A stretch of DNA of 64,000 nucleotides, taken from contig NZ_JACHGJ010000003.1 of assembly GCF_014207565.1 (NCBI RefSeq), positions 297,944 to 361,943 on the forward strand, written 5' to 3'. The notes under the pieces were generated by a model. That model made no database searches and was not told the DNA's origin. It was given only the letters and a program-made list of their open reading frames with translations. The position numbers and the translations under genes were made by a program. This DNA comes from Spirochaeta isovalerica (GTDB lineage Bacteria; Spirochaetota; Spirochaetia; DSM-2461). Shown in pieces: positions 16,446 through 26,100 of the stretch (its first letter is position 1; each line of letters begins with the position of its first letter).

Positions 16446-17810
16446 CTACTTGATATACTCCAGCCATTTCGCCTGCTGGCTGATCATCAGATCGACCATT
16501 TCGTTAACTCTGGTAATGGTTGTCATGCCGGGATTGGCGAGAACAGCCTGGACAACCAGATCGCGGCTTCCCCTCAGGATCGCCTCGGCTGTGAGATCGT
16601 AAACACCCATGTAATTGCGCAGCAGGGCGGCGAAGCCTTTCGGGTAGTTTTCAATTTTAATCCCTTCAATTCCCTTTGCTGATACAATAGCCGGGACTTC
16701 AACGGCGACGAAACCGGGGAGGGAATCTATCAGTCCGTCGTTCATGACGTTGACAGCGCTTTCCTCATATCCCAGATTTCCGACAATCCCTTCCATAATG
16801 GGAACGACTCTTTCATGCAGCTCTGAATCATCAATTTCCATCCGGCTTTCTTCAGAGAGGGCGTAGCGGTAGAAATTGTAGAAATCCAGTATCCCCCGAT
16901 GATCCGCCGCATCCTGGGCCCAGGGAATATATTCGCCCAGGTGACTGTCCACGGTTATGGGCAGAAGGTGATATTTCTCAAAGATTTCTTTGAAAAGTGT
17001 CCTGTCCGCCCAGGGGTAGGACGATTCCTCTCTGTCGAGTACGTGGCGGTGCACCGCTCCTTCCGTCTCGGGGATTTTGCCGGTTTTTCTGGTGAAGTTC
17101 CATATGTCGGTGTAACCCGGTTCCTTTTCGAAGAAGGCCGGAGCTTTGGACAGAATGTCCGGGTAGGCGTCTTTTCCCGTATCTTTAAATTTCGCTTCCA
17201 GAAGAACGCTGAAATGGTTCAACCCGGCCGCCCGAAGTTCCAGATTTTCAAAAGGTGTATCCAGAATGGAGGGAAGGTATCTCTCCAGAGAGGCAATTTC
17301 ATGGCACAGGCCTATAAATTTCAGCTCGGGATATTTGCGCAGAACAGTCGTGGTTATTGCCGTCATCGGGTTGGAGTAACAGAAAACATAGGCATCGGGG
17401 CTGTATTTGACCACATCATCGCAGATTTCCAGTATGGGAGAAACGATCCGGAGGGCATGGAATATACCTCCGGGTCCGCCGTTTTCTCCATAAATCTGTT
17501 TGACTCCATACTGGAGCGGTGTGTTCCAGTCCTGATCCCACAGGGCGAATCGGTCTCCCACTTCAATGGATATAATGATGAAATCGGCATCCTTTACAGC
17601 TTCTTTCCTGTCCGTTGTGGCGGTCAGTTTGAAATCGGCTTTTTTCCCGGACAGATAGTCCTGTCCGACTCTGTAAACTTTATCGAGAGCTTCTCCATTG
17701 ATATCCATCAGGCATACTTCTGAGCCTGCGAGTATTTTGCTATTGAAAATATCTCCCATGGAACCGCAGCCGAACTGGGCGCTTCCCGCTCCTATCAATA
17801 CAATCTTCAT
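16446..17810 (-). CDS. glycoside hydrolase family 4 enzyme
   Basis: NAD+- and Mn2+-dependent glycosidase of family GH4 (454 aa). The N-terminal Rossmann fold begins I-V-L-I-G-A-G-S-A-Q-F-G. The metal/substrate motifs include Y-S-N-P-M and G-L-C-H-E, the latter placed where GH4 subfamilies differ (for example CHSV or CNVP); CHE does not let me assign one, and alpha-glucosidase or alpha-glucuronidase/galacturonidase types are the candidates. It is cytoplasmic, so it acts on imported oligosaccharides. A good Shine-Dalgarno (AAGGAG) precedes ATG 17810. Divergent from an AraC regulator that very likely controls it. Confidence 0.88.
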   Translation of the reverse strand: MKIVLIGAGSAQFGCGSMGDIFNSKILAGSEVCLMDINGEALDKVYRVGQDYLSGKKADFKLTATTDRKEAVKDADFIIISIEVGDRFALWDQDWNTPLQYGVKQIYGENGGPGGIFHALRIVSPILEICDDVVKYSPDAYVFCYSNPMTAITTTVLRKYPELKFIGLCHEIASLERYLPSILDTPFENLELRAAGLNHFSVLLEAKFKDTGKDAYPDILSKAPAFFEKEPGYTDIWNFTRKTGKIPETEGAVHRHVLDREESSYPWADRTLFKEIFEKYHLLPITVDSHLGEYIPWAQDAADHRGILDFYNFYRYALSEESRMEIDDSELHERVVPIMEGIVGNLGYEESAVNVMNDGLIDSLPGFVAVEVPAIVSAKGIEGIKIENYPKGFAALLRNYMGVYDLTAEAILRGSRDLVVQAVLANPGMTTITRVNEMVDLMISQQAKWLEYIK

Positions 17811-17836
17811 AAGTACTCCTTTCTAACTTTGTATTT

Positions 17837-17861
17837 ATCTTATATATTTACTCATCTTATA
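17837..17861. promoter_or_regulatory. direct repeat ATCTTATA, candidate AraC half-sites
   Basis: ATCTTATA occurs at 17837-17844 and 17854-17861, a 17-bp period, in the region between the GH4 gene and the divergent AraC regulator gene. The position suits an operator of the AraC protein; the assignment is inference. Confidence 0.35.
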
Positions 17862-17962
17862 GTTCGATCTTAGCTCCCCGGGAAGCGAAAATCCAGAGAA
17901 ATCTCTTATCGAAAACTTTTAATACTTGTACTTTTCCTGGATTTTTTTTCATAATGAGATTC

Positions 17963-18817
17963 ATGGATTATATAGGGGATATGAAAGAGATACTCGATCA
18001 GGCTGTAGGCAGACTCAGCGATGAAACTGTTCCCTGTCACATCGCTCCGAGAAAAGGACTGCGAAAAATGTTAGACGGTCATATTTTTCACGATTACCCG
18101 GAGGTCTTCCTGCAGACCAAAGGGCAGACCTATTTTTCCTTTCCCGGAAGCAGACTCACTCTAAGGGCGGGCAGTTTTCTCATTGTTCCTCCCGAAGTTC
18201 CTCATGGAGAGGAGATCGGGAGGATCGAAGGCGAATTCGAGACGCTTGTTATCACGCCGGCTACCGGTTATCTCCAATGTCATCTCTCCCGTGAAAGCCG
18301 GGGCAATAAACCAGTTATTCTCCATTACGAGACATTTGAGCAGGCGGAACAGGTCAGCATTCGCCAGCTTACCGATCTGATTGTGGAAAAAAACGGCCTG
18401 TCAGAAACATACAGTCCCCATATCATCCGCGGTCTTCTACTGTCCCTTTTAGCTTCCGTCCGGATTCTTCTCGAAGGTTCGGCGAAGGAGGAGGCGGGGA
18501 ATATGAAAATACGCCATATCAAAAACGCTGTGTTATCCTCCTTCCATGAGAGCTCGCTCAAAGTCTCCTCACTGGCCGGGCAAATGAACTGCACGCCCGA
18601 TTATCTGTCCTGGTTGTTCCACCGGGAAACGGGAATGACATTGAATCGCTATATTAATAATCTCAGGTTGAAAAGGGCTTCGGATCTCCTGAAAAATACC
18701 GATTATGCCGTATCGGAAATTGCCTGGATATGCGGTTTCAGAAGCCCGGCTTATTTTTCCCGGATCTTTTCCCGGGAGTTTGGCATGGCTCCCGGAAAAT
18801 TCCGGCGTATCCGATAG
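17963..18817 (+). CDS. AraC-family regulator with cupin sensor
   Basis: Transcription regulator with an N-terminal cupin-like sugar-sensing domain (about residues 30-110; H-D-Y-P-E-V-F-L-Q and P-P-E-V-P-H-G-E) and a C-terminal double helix-turn-helix of AraC type (final 100 residues, ending G-F-R-S-P-A-Y-F-S-R-I-F-S-R-E-F-G). Divergent from the GH4 gene, its likely target. Start choice: ATG 17954 overlaps the -10 box CATAAT (17950-17955; TTGTAC at 17926-17931). ATG 17963 lies seven bases after that box, so a leaderless start there is favoured. Confidence 0.87.
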   Translation: MDYIGDMKEILDQAVGRLSDETVPCHIAPRKGLRKMLDGHIFHDYPEVFLQTKGQTYFSFPGSRLTLRAGSFLIVPPEVPHGEEIGRIEGEFETLVITPATGYLQCHLSRESRGNKPVILHYETFEQAEQVSIRQLTDLIVEKNGLSETYSPHIIRGLLLSLLASVRILLEGSAKEEAGNMKIRHIKNAVLSSFHESSLKVSSLAGQMNCTPDYLSWLFHRETGMTLNRYINNLRLKRASDLLKNTDYAVSEIAWICGFRSPAYFSRIFSREFGMAPGKFRRIR

Positions 18818-18850
18818 AATTTCATCTCCCTGAAGTGTATACTTGCAGGT

Positions 18851-19432
18851 ATGGAAAAATGCCGATGCATCTGGTGCGGAAACGATCCTCTCTACCGTGA
18901 GTATCACGACAGGGAGTGGGGCGTCCCCGTTTATGATAACGAAAAAAAGCATTTTGAAAATCTTGTTCTGGAATCGGCACAGGCCGGTCTCAGTTGGATA
19001 ACCATCCTCAGGCGGCGGGAGAATTACCGCAAAGCCTATGAAGGGTTCGATCCGGAGAATATTGCCCGTTGGGGCGAAGTGGATGTTCAGAGGCTTATGG
19101 CCGATGCGGGGGTCATCCGGAACAGGAGAAAAATAGAATCATCCATAAACAACGCCAGGCGCTTTCTTGAAGTCAAAGATGAGTTCGGCAGTTTTTCCCA
19201 TTATTATTGGCATTTTCAGGATGGTATTCCCATTGTCAATCACTGGGTAAGACAGGAAGAGGTTCCCGCGAAAACCGAACTGGCGGAAATTATAGCCAAA
19301 GATATGAAAAAGAGGGGATTCTCTTTTCTTGGTCCTGTTGTCACCTATGCCAACATGCAGTCTGTCGGAATGGTAAATGATCATCTGGTTTCCTGTTTCC
19401 GTTTCGATGAAATTGAGAAAATGAAAAGATAA
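18851..19432 (+). CDS. tag: DNA-3-methyladenine glycosylase I
   Basis: Base-excision repair enzyme that removes 3-methyladenine from alkylated DNA; 193 aa, the normal length. The start reads C-R-C-I-W-C-G-N-D followed by H-D-R-E-W-G. The core holds A-Q-A-G-L-S-W-I-T-I-L, and the end has V-N-D-H-L-V-S-C-F. The N-terminal Cys/His and C-terminal His/Cys are the zinc-snap ligands of the Tag family. No Shine-Dalgarno; TATACT (18838-18843) ends seven bases before the ATG. Confidence 0.95.
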   Translation: MEKCRCIWCGNDPLYREYHDREWGVPVYDNEKKHFENLVLESAQAGLSWITILRRRENYRKAYEGFDPENIARWGEVDVQRLMADAGVIRNRRKIESSINNARRFLEVKDEFGSFSHYYWHFQDGIPIVNHWVRQEEVPAKTELAEIIAKDMKKRGFSFLGPVVTYANMQSVGMVNDHLVSCFRFDEIEKMKR

Positions 19433-19487
19433 AAAAGTAGACAGGGACAGAAATCCGACCTATTTTATCTTTCGGAGAGGAATAATA

Positions 19488-20450
19488 ATGGTTCTGCTTG
19501 ACAATAACGAGTGGATAGAAGTCAGAAAGACGAATTTGAAATATTACAACGATATAGATCTCTACTACCGGAGTCCCGCCGGGGAAATCCTGCTCTACAA
19601 GCAGGCCGGACTCACCTACGACAAATCCTATCAGGACAAATATCCCTATAAAGGGAAGCTCTATATAACTCCGGAAGACAAGCTGAAGAGCCTGGATATC
19701 ATTCAGAAGGAGTTCAGCCGCAATCTCACGACCAATCTGAAGAGAAAGAAAACCAGCGAAGTGAAAAGGGAACTGGTCAGTATTGTGGGCGAGACTCTTT
19801 CCCAGCCCAGAAGCGGCAGCCTCAGGGTTGTTCCCAATACGGTCAATGCCATTGTGGAGAGTTATTCCGATCAGCCTCATATCGTTAAAAATCTGGCAAT
19901 CATGTCCCATATCGATTATTCCACTACGATTCACTCCATCAATGTCATGGCGCTGATGATCAACTACTGTTTCTATACCAGAATGCCTGAGCAGGTTACG
20001 AGGGATTACGGCCTCGCGGCTCTGCTTCACGATGTCGGGAAAGCTGATGATTCTTTTCCCGATTCGATTCTGAGGGAAAACCGCAAACTGACGGATAAAG
20101 AATTCGAAATCGTCAAAACCCACCCGAAACTGGGCGCCGATATTCTTAAAGAATACGGGAAGGAACTGAAAGTGGCTATTCCCGGAGCCTTGGAGCATCA
20201 TGAGAAACTGGACGGAAGCGGTTATCCCGAAGGTAGAACAGACATCTCCGAGTGCGGAAAAATCCTGGGTATTATAGACTGCTATGAAGCCATAACCAAT
20301 GATGAGCGCCCTTATCGAAGTGCCATGCTTCCGATAAAAGCGCTCACTCTTCTCAAAGATGAGGTCGACAAAGGACATTTTGACAAGGATATTTTTAAAA
20401 GCTTCGCCTACAGCCTTGTCGACAAAGATGCTGCGAAACTGCACGATTGA
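19488..20450 (+). CDS. HD-GYP domain phosphodiesterase
   Basis: Putative c-di-GMP phosphodiesterase of the HD-GYP class, 320 aa. An N-terminal region of about 125 residues has no domain I recognise. The HD-GYP domain has H181-D182 in L-L-H-D-V-G-K, the H-P-K-L-G-A metal-site segment, E-H-H-E-K-L-D-G-S and G245-Y246-P247. The metal ligands seem complete, so it is probably active. No receiver domain or membrane segment, so it is a soluble enzyme with an unknown input domain. Strong Shine-Dalgarno GGAGAGGA. The FAH-family gene follows 23 bases later and is probably in the same transcript. Confidence 0.9.
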   Translation: MVLLDNNEWIEVRKTNLKYYNDIDLYYRSPAGEILLYKQAGLTYDKSYQDKYPYKGKLYITPEDKLKSLDIIQKEFSRNLTTNLKRKKTSEVKRELVSIVGETLSQPRSGSLRVVPNTVNAIVESYSDQPHIVKNLAIMSHIDYSTTIHSINVMALMINYCFYTRMPEQVTRDYGLAALLHDVGKADDSFPDSILRENRKLTDKEFEIVKTHPKLGADILKEYGKELKVAIPGALEHHEKLDGSGYPEGRTDISECGKILGIIDCYEAITNDERPYRSAMLPIKALTLLKDEVDKGHFDKDIFKSFAYSLVDKDAAKLHD

Positions 20451-20473
20451 CAAATGGTCTATAGGGAGCTGAT

Positions 20474-21088
20474 ATGACAATCGAAGAGGGAAACCGGAAA
20501 ATCAAACCGGGTAAAATCGTCTGCGTGGGCCGCAATTATGTGGAACACATCCGGGAACTGGGGAACGAGATTCCCGGGGAAATGGTTCTGTTTATGAAAC
20601 CTTCCACTTCAATTACCGGTGAACTGGTAAGCGTCCATTGCGGCGAACCGCTCCATTATGAGTGCGAGATCTGCTTTCTTTTCGAAAAGGGCGGATTTTC
20701 CCGGGCTGCAATCGGTCTGGATCTGACCAAACGGGGGCTGCAGAGCCGTCTGAAAGAAAAAGGTCTCCCCTGGGAACGGGCCAAAGGTTTCGACGGGGCT
20801 GCTCTTTTTTCTCCTTTTGTTCCTTTCGACGGTGATTATTCCAGGCTCTCCCTGGTATTGGAAATAGACGGAAATACGGTGCAATCCGCTTCTACAGACC
20901 TGATGATGTATAAACCTGATGAAATCCAGAAAGAAATAACCTCATTTATAACTCTGGAAGATGGCGATATCGTTATGACAGGAACTCCGGCCGGCGTCGG
21001 TACGGTCGAGAAAGGAAAAGTATTCAGAGGCATTCTTCTGGAAGGGGGAACCATTCTCTCCGAAAAATCCTGGACTGTTTCAAACTGA
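20474..21088 (+). CDS. fumarylacetoacetate hydrolase family protein
   Basis: FAH-superfamily enzyme, 204 aa, acting on 2-oxo acid or diketone substrates as hydrolase, decarboxylase or isomerase. Family marks: the G-R-N-Y-V-E-H-I start, the metal-ligand pair in H-Y-E-C-E-I-C-F, the K-G-F-D-G segment, and M-T-G-T-P-A-G-V-G near the C-terminus. It is on the short side, as in the YcgM/FahD group (oxaloacetate decarboxylase / acylpyruvase); the exact activity is not assigned. Shine-Dalgarno GGGAG precedes the ATG. Confidence 0.85.
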   Translation: MTIEEGNRKIKPGKIVCVGRNYVEHIRELGNEIPGEMVLFMKPSTSITGELVSVHCGEPLHYECEICFLFEKGGFSRAAIGLDLTKRGLQSRLKEKGLPWERAKGFDGAALFSPFVPFDGDYSRLSLVLEIDGNTVQSASTDLMMYKPDEIQKEITSFITLEDGDIVMTGTPAGVGTVEKGKVFRGILLEGGTILSEKSWTVSN

Positions 21089-21140
21089 AAAAAAAGACTT
21101 TTTTAAATAAACTTTTTTACCTCTGGTCCCGACCCTTTCG

Positions 21141-21377
21141 TCAGGAGAGTTGAGGATACCTTGACCGGATTTTATTCAAGTTGTTCTCCGTGCTGTGCTC
21201 CAGTTTTAATTCCCTCAGGATCTGGCTGTCTCTTCCTGCCACTTCGGCTCTGAGATTCCAGATCCTCCGATCGACGACGAGTCCTTTTGCGGGGCATAGC
21301 CCGCTGACGCACGCCACATCGTTCTCCGACAGCAAAAGGGGTTTGGAACCGCATAAAGGACAATCCTTCAGTTCCAT
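21141..21377 (-). CDS. small zinc-ribbon protein, Lar-like
   Basis: A 78-aa protein beginning with a treble-clef-type metal site: C-P-L-C-G near residue 6, a second pair around V-A-C-V-S-G-L-C, then R-R-I-W-N-L-R, matching the C-P-x-C-G ... W-N-x-R layout of the Lar family (phage/host restriction-alleviation-like zinc ribbons). The C-terminal half is helical and charged. A very strong Shine-Dalgarno (GGAGGGG) shows the gene is real. Function unknown; homology to Lar does not by itself imply antirestriction. Confidence 0.7.
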   Translation of the reverse strand: MELKDCPLCGSKPLLLSENDVACVSGLCPAKGLVVDRRIWNLRAEVAGRDSQILRELKLEHSTENNLNKIRSRYPQLS

Positions 21378-21430
21378 ATTCAGTCCCCTCCGTCACTGAG
21401 AATTATAACCCGGTTTATTTAAAAATCAAA

Positions 21431-23116
21431 TCATTTTCCCGTAAAATCACTTAAGGATATGCACGAGGCTTCATGGAAGGATGAACCGAGACGGGATAAG
21501 ACATCTTTTATCTCTTTCTCCTCTCCTTCCACTCCCAGAACGGCATAGGCTTTGTTCCCCCGTTTCCCCAGCTGGAGATTCTTGACATTCACATTGACCG
21601 AGGCCAGAGCCGACAGAAGAATCAACAGCACGCCTTTTGAGTTTTTATGGCTTGTGATGATCATACAGGAGCTGATGGGAATATTCATCTCGATTCCGTC
21701 GATCTCCAGAATTGTCGGATTATCTTTCTTGGAACTGCGAAGTGGAAACATATCCCGCTCTTCAAGGGTCAGAAAGCTCCCGGGACGGGTGCTGGAAGCG
21801 AATTCCAGGGCATCATTCAGTCTGTCTTCCTGCCCGCTGAGAGTGAGGAAGGCCGTAGCTGTTCTATCATTGCTGTAATCGAGCCAGGCTGTTTCCACAT
21901 TGATGCTTTCCGAAGCCAGTGCGTTGAAGAGCAGGGACAGAACACCCACGTCATCCCGGTGATGAGAATAGAGGCCTTTCATCATAACCTGGTTCTTGAC
22001 TGCGCTGTTCTTATCGGAAACAGTGATGGATTTCTCGCCGGTTCTCGCCCTGATAATCGACGTGTCTCCCGAAGCGGTCGAACCGGGGAAATCGGAAAGG
22101 AGATCCCGGAATTTTCCTCCGAAGGAGAGATTGGGCAGACGAAGAGGTACGGACCGGGAAAAACGTCTTTTCAAAAGCTCGATGGCCAGGTTCAGGTAGT
22201 TATAGTGCTCTTCCGAGTATTCCCGTTCTTTTACGGGATGCTTTATGGGAATTCCGTTCCGGTAGCTCAAATACCAGGTGTATCCCGCTTCGGCGATGTA
22301 ATCCAGAGCCATCTTGTAGTTCCGGCCGTAATCTTCGGCATGATGGCAGTCCGTTCCGATCGTGACGGGAATGTTCAGAGCTCTGGCCCGCTTTAAAACA
22401 GGCAGCTGGGGGTAGATGCCGCAGCCTTTGACATGACCGGCCATATTGACATCCAGAGAGAGATTGTACTCGCTTATCTTTTCCAGCAGGAGGCGCATTT
22501 TGACCGCCTCCGGTTCATCGGAATCATCGAGTTCCGCAAAGCATTCGGGGAGTCCCGTATAGAGTTTGGGGAGATCGATATGACCGACGACATCGATGAT
22601 TTTGTAGGTTGTGTCGACCATTTCCATCATCTCCTCCAGGTATTCGACCCAGAGCCGGCTTTTGTCACCCCTTCTCTCCAGCAATCTTTCCGTCTCGGCG
22701 ATTGAACCGTCGTAAGCGATTTTCTCTTTGGAAAAGTGGATAGATCCGATGACAAAGTCGATTCCGTCGGCCTGGAATATTTTGGATTTGTTCCATTGAA
22801 GACCCAGATCCGTGCCGAGCCACTCCAGCTCTATTCCGTGAATTATCGTTATCCGGTCACCGTATTTTTTTTTGAGTTCTTTTATATTGTTTCCATACCG
22901 GAAGTAAGCGGCATCGCCGCGGATGAATTTAATATCGGTGCGCCGTTCCGCGTCATAGCGGTAACCGGTCAGCCGCGGCGTGTGGACGATGAATGTGACT
23001 GAAGGGTGCCCCATATCAATGGCTTTCCGGACAATCTCTTCCAGATTGTCGATGCCGTGCTTCAGATGGTCTTTGCCGGTTCCGGCGTGTATTCCGTGAG
23101 TTTCATAGACAAACAT
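21431..23116 (-). CDS. PHP-domain phosphoesterase fused to ACT-like domains
   Basis: The N-terminal 320 residues are a PHP metal-dependent phosphoesterase (T-H-G-I-H-A-G-T-G-K-D-H, H-G-I-E-L-E-W, G-S-I-H-F-S, V-G-H-I-D, G-T-D-C-H-H), closest by eye to the histidinol-phosphatase HisJ/HisK type. After a linker, about 180 C-terminal residues hold two ACT-like units (G-L-Y-S-H-H-R-D-D-V-G-V-L-S and I-T-S-H-K-N-S-K-G-V-L-L-I-L), which usually bind amino acids. An amino-acid-regulated phosphatase is the natural reading, but no his gene lies nearby. No Shine-Dalgarno at ATG 23116; a TATTAT box lies just upstream. Confidence 0.8.
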   Translation of the reverse strand: MFVYETHGIHAGTGKDHLKHGIDNLEEIVRKAIDMGHPSVTFIVHTPRLTGYRYDAERRTDIKFIRGDAAYFRYGNNIKELKKKYGDRITIIHGIELEWLGTDLGLQWNKSKIFQADGIDFVIGSIHFSKEKIAYDGSIAETERLLERRGDKSRLWVEYLEEMMEMVDTTYKIIDVVGHIDLPKLYTGLPECFAELDDSDEPEAVKMRLLLEKISEYNLSLDVNMAGHVKGCGIYPQLPVLKRARALNIPVTIGTDCHHAEDYGRNYKMALDYIAEAGYTWYLSYRNGIPIKHPVKEREYSEEHYNYLNLAIELLKRRFSRSVPLRLPNLSFGGKFRDLLSDFPGSTASGDTSIIRARTGEKSITVSDKNSAVKNQVMMKGLYSHHRDDVGVLSLLFNALASESINVETAWLDYSNDRTATAFLTLSGQEDRLNDALEFASSTRPGSFLTLEERDMFPLRSSKKDNPTILEIDGIEMNIPISSCMIITSHKNSKGVLLILLSALASVNVNVKNLQLGKRGNKAYAVLGVEGEEKEIKDVLSRLGSSFHEASCISLSDFTGK

Positions 23117-23169
23117 GGTCTATAATAGAATTCTTTTGAAAATACTGTATATAGAAACAGATGATTTTT

Positions 23170-26100
23170 TTAAGAACTCGTTTTTTTCCTTTCCAGAAAT
23201 TCATAGAGCGCCGGGATAAAAAAGAGGGTGATAAATGTCGATGTGAACATACCCCCCAGAATCACCTGTCCCAGAGGCGCGTACATCTCCGCTCCATTAC
23301 CCCGGCCCAGCGCCATGGGAAGGACCCCTAGCATGGTTGTGAGCGTTGTCATCAGGATGGGCTGGAGCCGTGATCCGGCGCTTTCCAGCAGAGCTTCCCT
23401 TATGGTCATTTCCTTTTCCCTGCGGAGAAGGTTGGTATAGTCCACCAGAATAATCGCATTGTTGACTACGACGCCGGACAGGGCGATCAGTCCCAGAAAG
23501 GCTATGAAAGACAGCACGGAACCGAACAGGTTGAGTCCGAATACCAGCCCGATGAGGCTGAAGGGATAGGCCGCTATGATGATAAAGGGCTGGCGGAATT
23601 TTTCGAACTGAATGACCATGACGGCGTAGACCAGGAAAAGGGCGATCAGCAGTACGGTTATCATGCCGGGCAATTCGTCTTCCAGCATTCCCGCCGTTCC
23701 ACCGGTACCCCTCGTAATAGTCGACGGAAAGGCTATTTCCTCCAGTTTGCTGTTCATCCGCTTGTCTATGGCCGTTACGTCTTCACCGAAGTAGTAGCCT
23801 GTAATGGAGGCATGGTATAGTCTGTTCTCACGGCTTACCGCTTCGGGCGTTCTTTCCATTTCCATTTCCGAGAAGGAGCTGTAGCTTATATTGCTCCCCA
23901 TACTGTTGAGCAGGTGCATCCTGTTCATTGTGTCGGAAGTCAGCGGTTGCTCATGCAGGTCTGATATAAGGGTAATGTCCCTTATGACCTCGCCGTCGCG
24001 GTAGGTGCCTACCGTGTCGCCCAGGTAGAGAACGGTTCCCGTCGCCGCCGCTTCATAGGTGCTGAGTCCCAGCTGGCCGATTCTATAGGGGTCTATGACA
24101 AATTTGAGTTTCATATTATCGGCCCCGGCGCTGTTATCCGCATAATAAACCGAGGGGTCCTGCCTGATTATGTTTTCCACTGTTTCCGATGCCAGTTCAA
24201 GCTCTTCGAAATCGGGACTGTAGAGATCGACGATGTAGCCGCGGCCTCCTGTGGCATAGGTTATCAGCGTATCGAGGCCCCCGTTGAAGAAAAGGGCTTT
24301 GACATCAGTCACGCTGCTGTTGATTTCCGCCGTCAGGATTTTATTGATCTCATGGGTGCTCTTCTCTCTCCGGTCAGCCTGGACGAGGAGAACCGAGCCC
24401 GTGGCTCTGCCCGGGGAAATCTCGAAAAACATGGTTTCTATCCCTTCGACACGGTCCCGTATGATTTTTTCGATCTCATCTGTTTTTTCTCTGCTTTTTC
24501 CCAAAGTGTATCCCGCGGGATATTCCAGATGGATTTCTATCTCTCCCGTATCCAGAGAGGGGAAGACATTCATGCCCAGAGTCTGAAGGGATAAGCCGCT
24601 GATGATCAGGACCGCCGCGGCGAAGGTGAAAATAAAACTCTTTTTATCGAGCATTTTTTCCAGTCCGCTTTTGTAGAGATCCGACAGCTTATCCAGCCAG
24701 TTGTGTTCTTTCTCCCCGGACGTTCCGGGCAGGTGAGCCGAAAGGAAAGGGACGACTATAAGCGAAACGATGAGGGACGCGGTGAGGCTGAGGATAATGG
24801 TTATGGCGATATTCCCGAAGAAAATTCCGACTATTCCTTTGAGGAAGAGCATGGGAATGAAAACGCTTATGGTTGTCAGAGCCGACGCGAGAACGGCGTT
24901 GCCCATTTCCATCGCTCCCTTGATGGATGCCGTTTTTTTATCCAGCCCTTCACTCATGTGCTTGTGAATATTTTCCATAATGACGATGGAGGCGTCGACC
25001 ACCATGCCTATGGCAACTGTCAGGCCCGCCAGGCTGAGAAGGTTGAGCGAGAGACCGGCCAGCTTTAATCCGATCATGGAAAAGAGAATGCTCAAGGGGA
25101 GAGACACGGAAATATACAGGGCGAAGCGGATATTTTTCAGAAACAGAAAAATGACGACAAAGGCGAGAACGATCCCCAGCAAAAGAGATTTGCTTATGGA
25201 CCAGACGGCGTTGAAGGTCACACGGCTTTCATCCTGGATATAGTTGAAAGCATCCACATCGGTCCGTTCATCGGCCAGGCCCGACAGGATTTCTTTCGCT
25301 TCCCTGATGATTTTCAGGACATCTTCGCCATCGCGGCGATACAATTTGATAAGGATCGTCTCTTCACCGTCGGCAATGAGAAGCGAATCTTCAACGGGAG
25401 GAAGGAGCTCTATGTCCGCAACGTCTCCCAGATAGATCGGACTTCCCGCCCGGGATCCCACAATCAGCCGTTTCAGATCATCGAGAGATTGAAAGTTACC
25501 GGCTGTTTCCACGACCAGGCTCTTTCCGCGGTATTCGACGGATCCCGCCGGGAGCGAGCGGTTATTGCTGCCGATTATCCGGCTGACTCCCAGAACCGAG
25601 AGATCCAGGGCTTCCATTCTGCCGGAATCGAGAGTAATGCGCACTTCATTTTTGCGGCCGCCGATCACTTCCGCGTTAGCCACGCCCTTTATGGAAGACA
25701 GCGCGGGAACCACCATGTCCTCAGCAAAAAGCGTCTGCTGGTCTTCGGTCATGGGGCTGTCCATAATAAAGCTGAGTATGGGAGAGGCGTTTGAAGCTTC
25801 CATTAACAGAATAAACGGTTCGCCGGAAAGACCTTCGGGAAGATCGGATTTGATTCTGTTGATTTTTTCCCTTATGGAAGGGAGAACGGTATCGGCATTC
25901 ACGTCATCGGAAAACTCCAGTTCGATAATCGAAAGGGAATCCGATGACTTGCAGCTGATGGAATCGAGCCCCGACAGCGTCGCCAGCTGTTTTTCAAGAA
26001 GTATGGACACTTCGTCGTTGACCCGGTCCGCATCGGCTCCGGGATAGACGGTAATGACATGATACATGGGCATATTCACGTCGGGAATAAAGGCAATGGG

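Noticed and set aside
19425-19472. AT-rich inverted repeat AAAGATAAAA / TTTTATCTTT after tag
   Set aside because: All A/T except one pair, with a 28-base loop; too weak to call a terminator or a riboswitch.
19341-20480. 379-residue minus-strand frame opposite the HD-GYP gene
   Set aside because: A shadow of the HD-GYP and Tag coding sequences; its residues show no family and the plus-strand genes are certain.
21172-21396. 74-residue frame overlapping the Lar-like gene on the same strand
   Set aside because: Arg-rich shifted-frame product; the Lar-like frame has the metal motif and the strong ribosome site.
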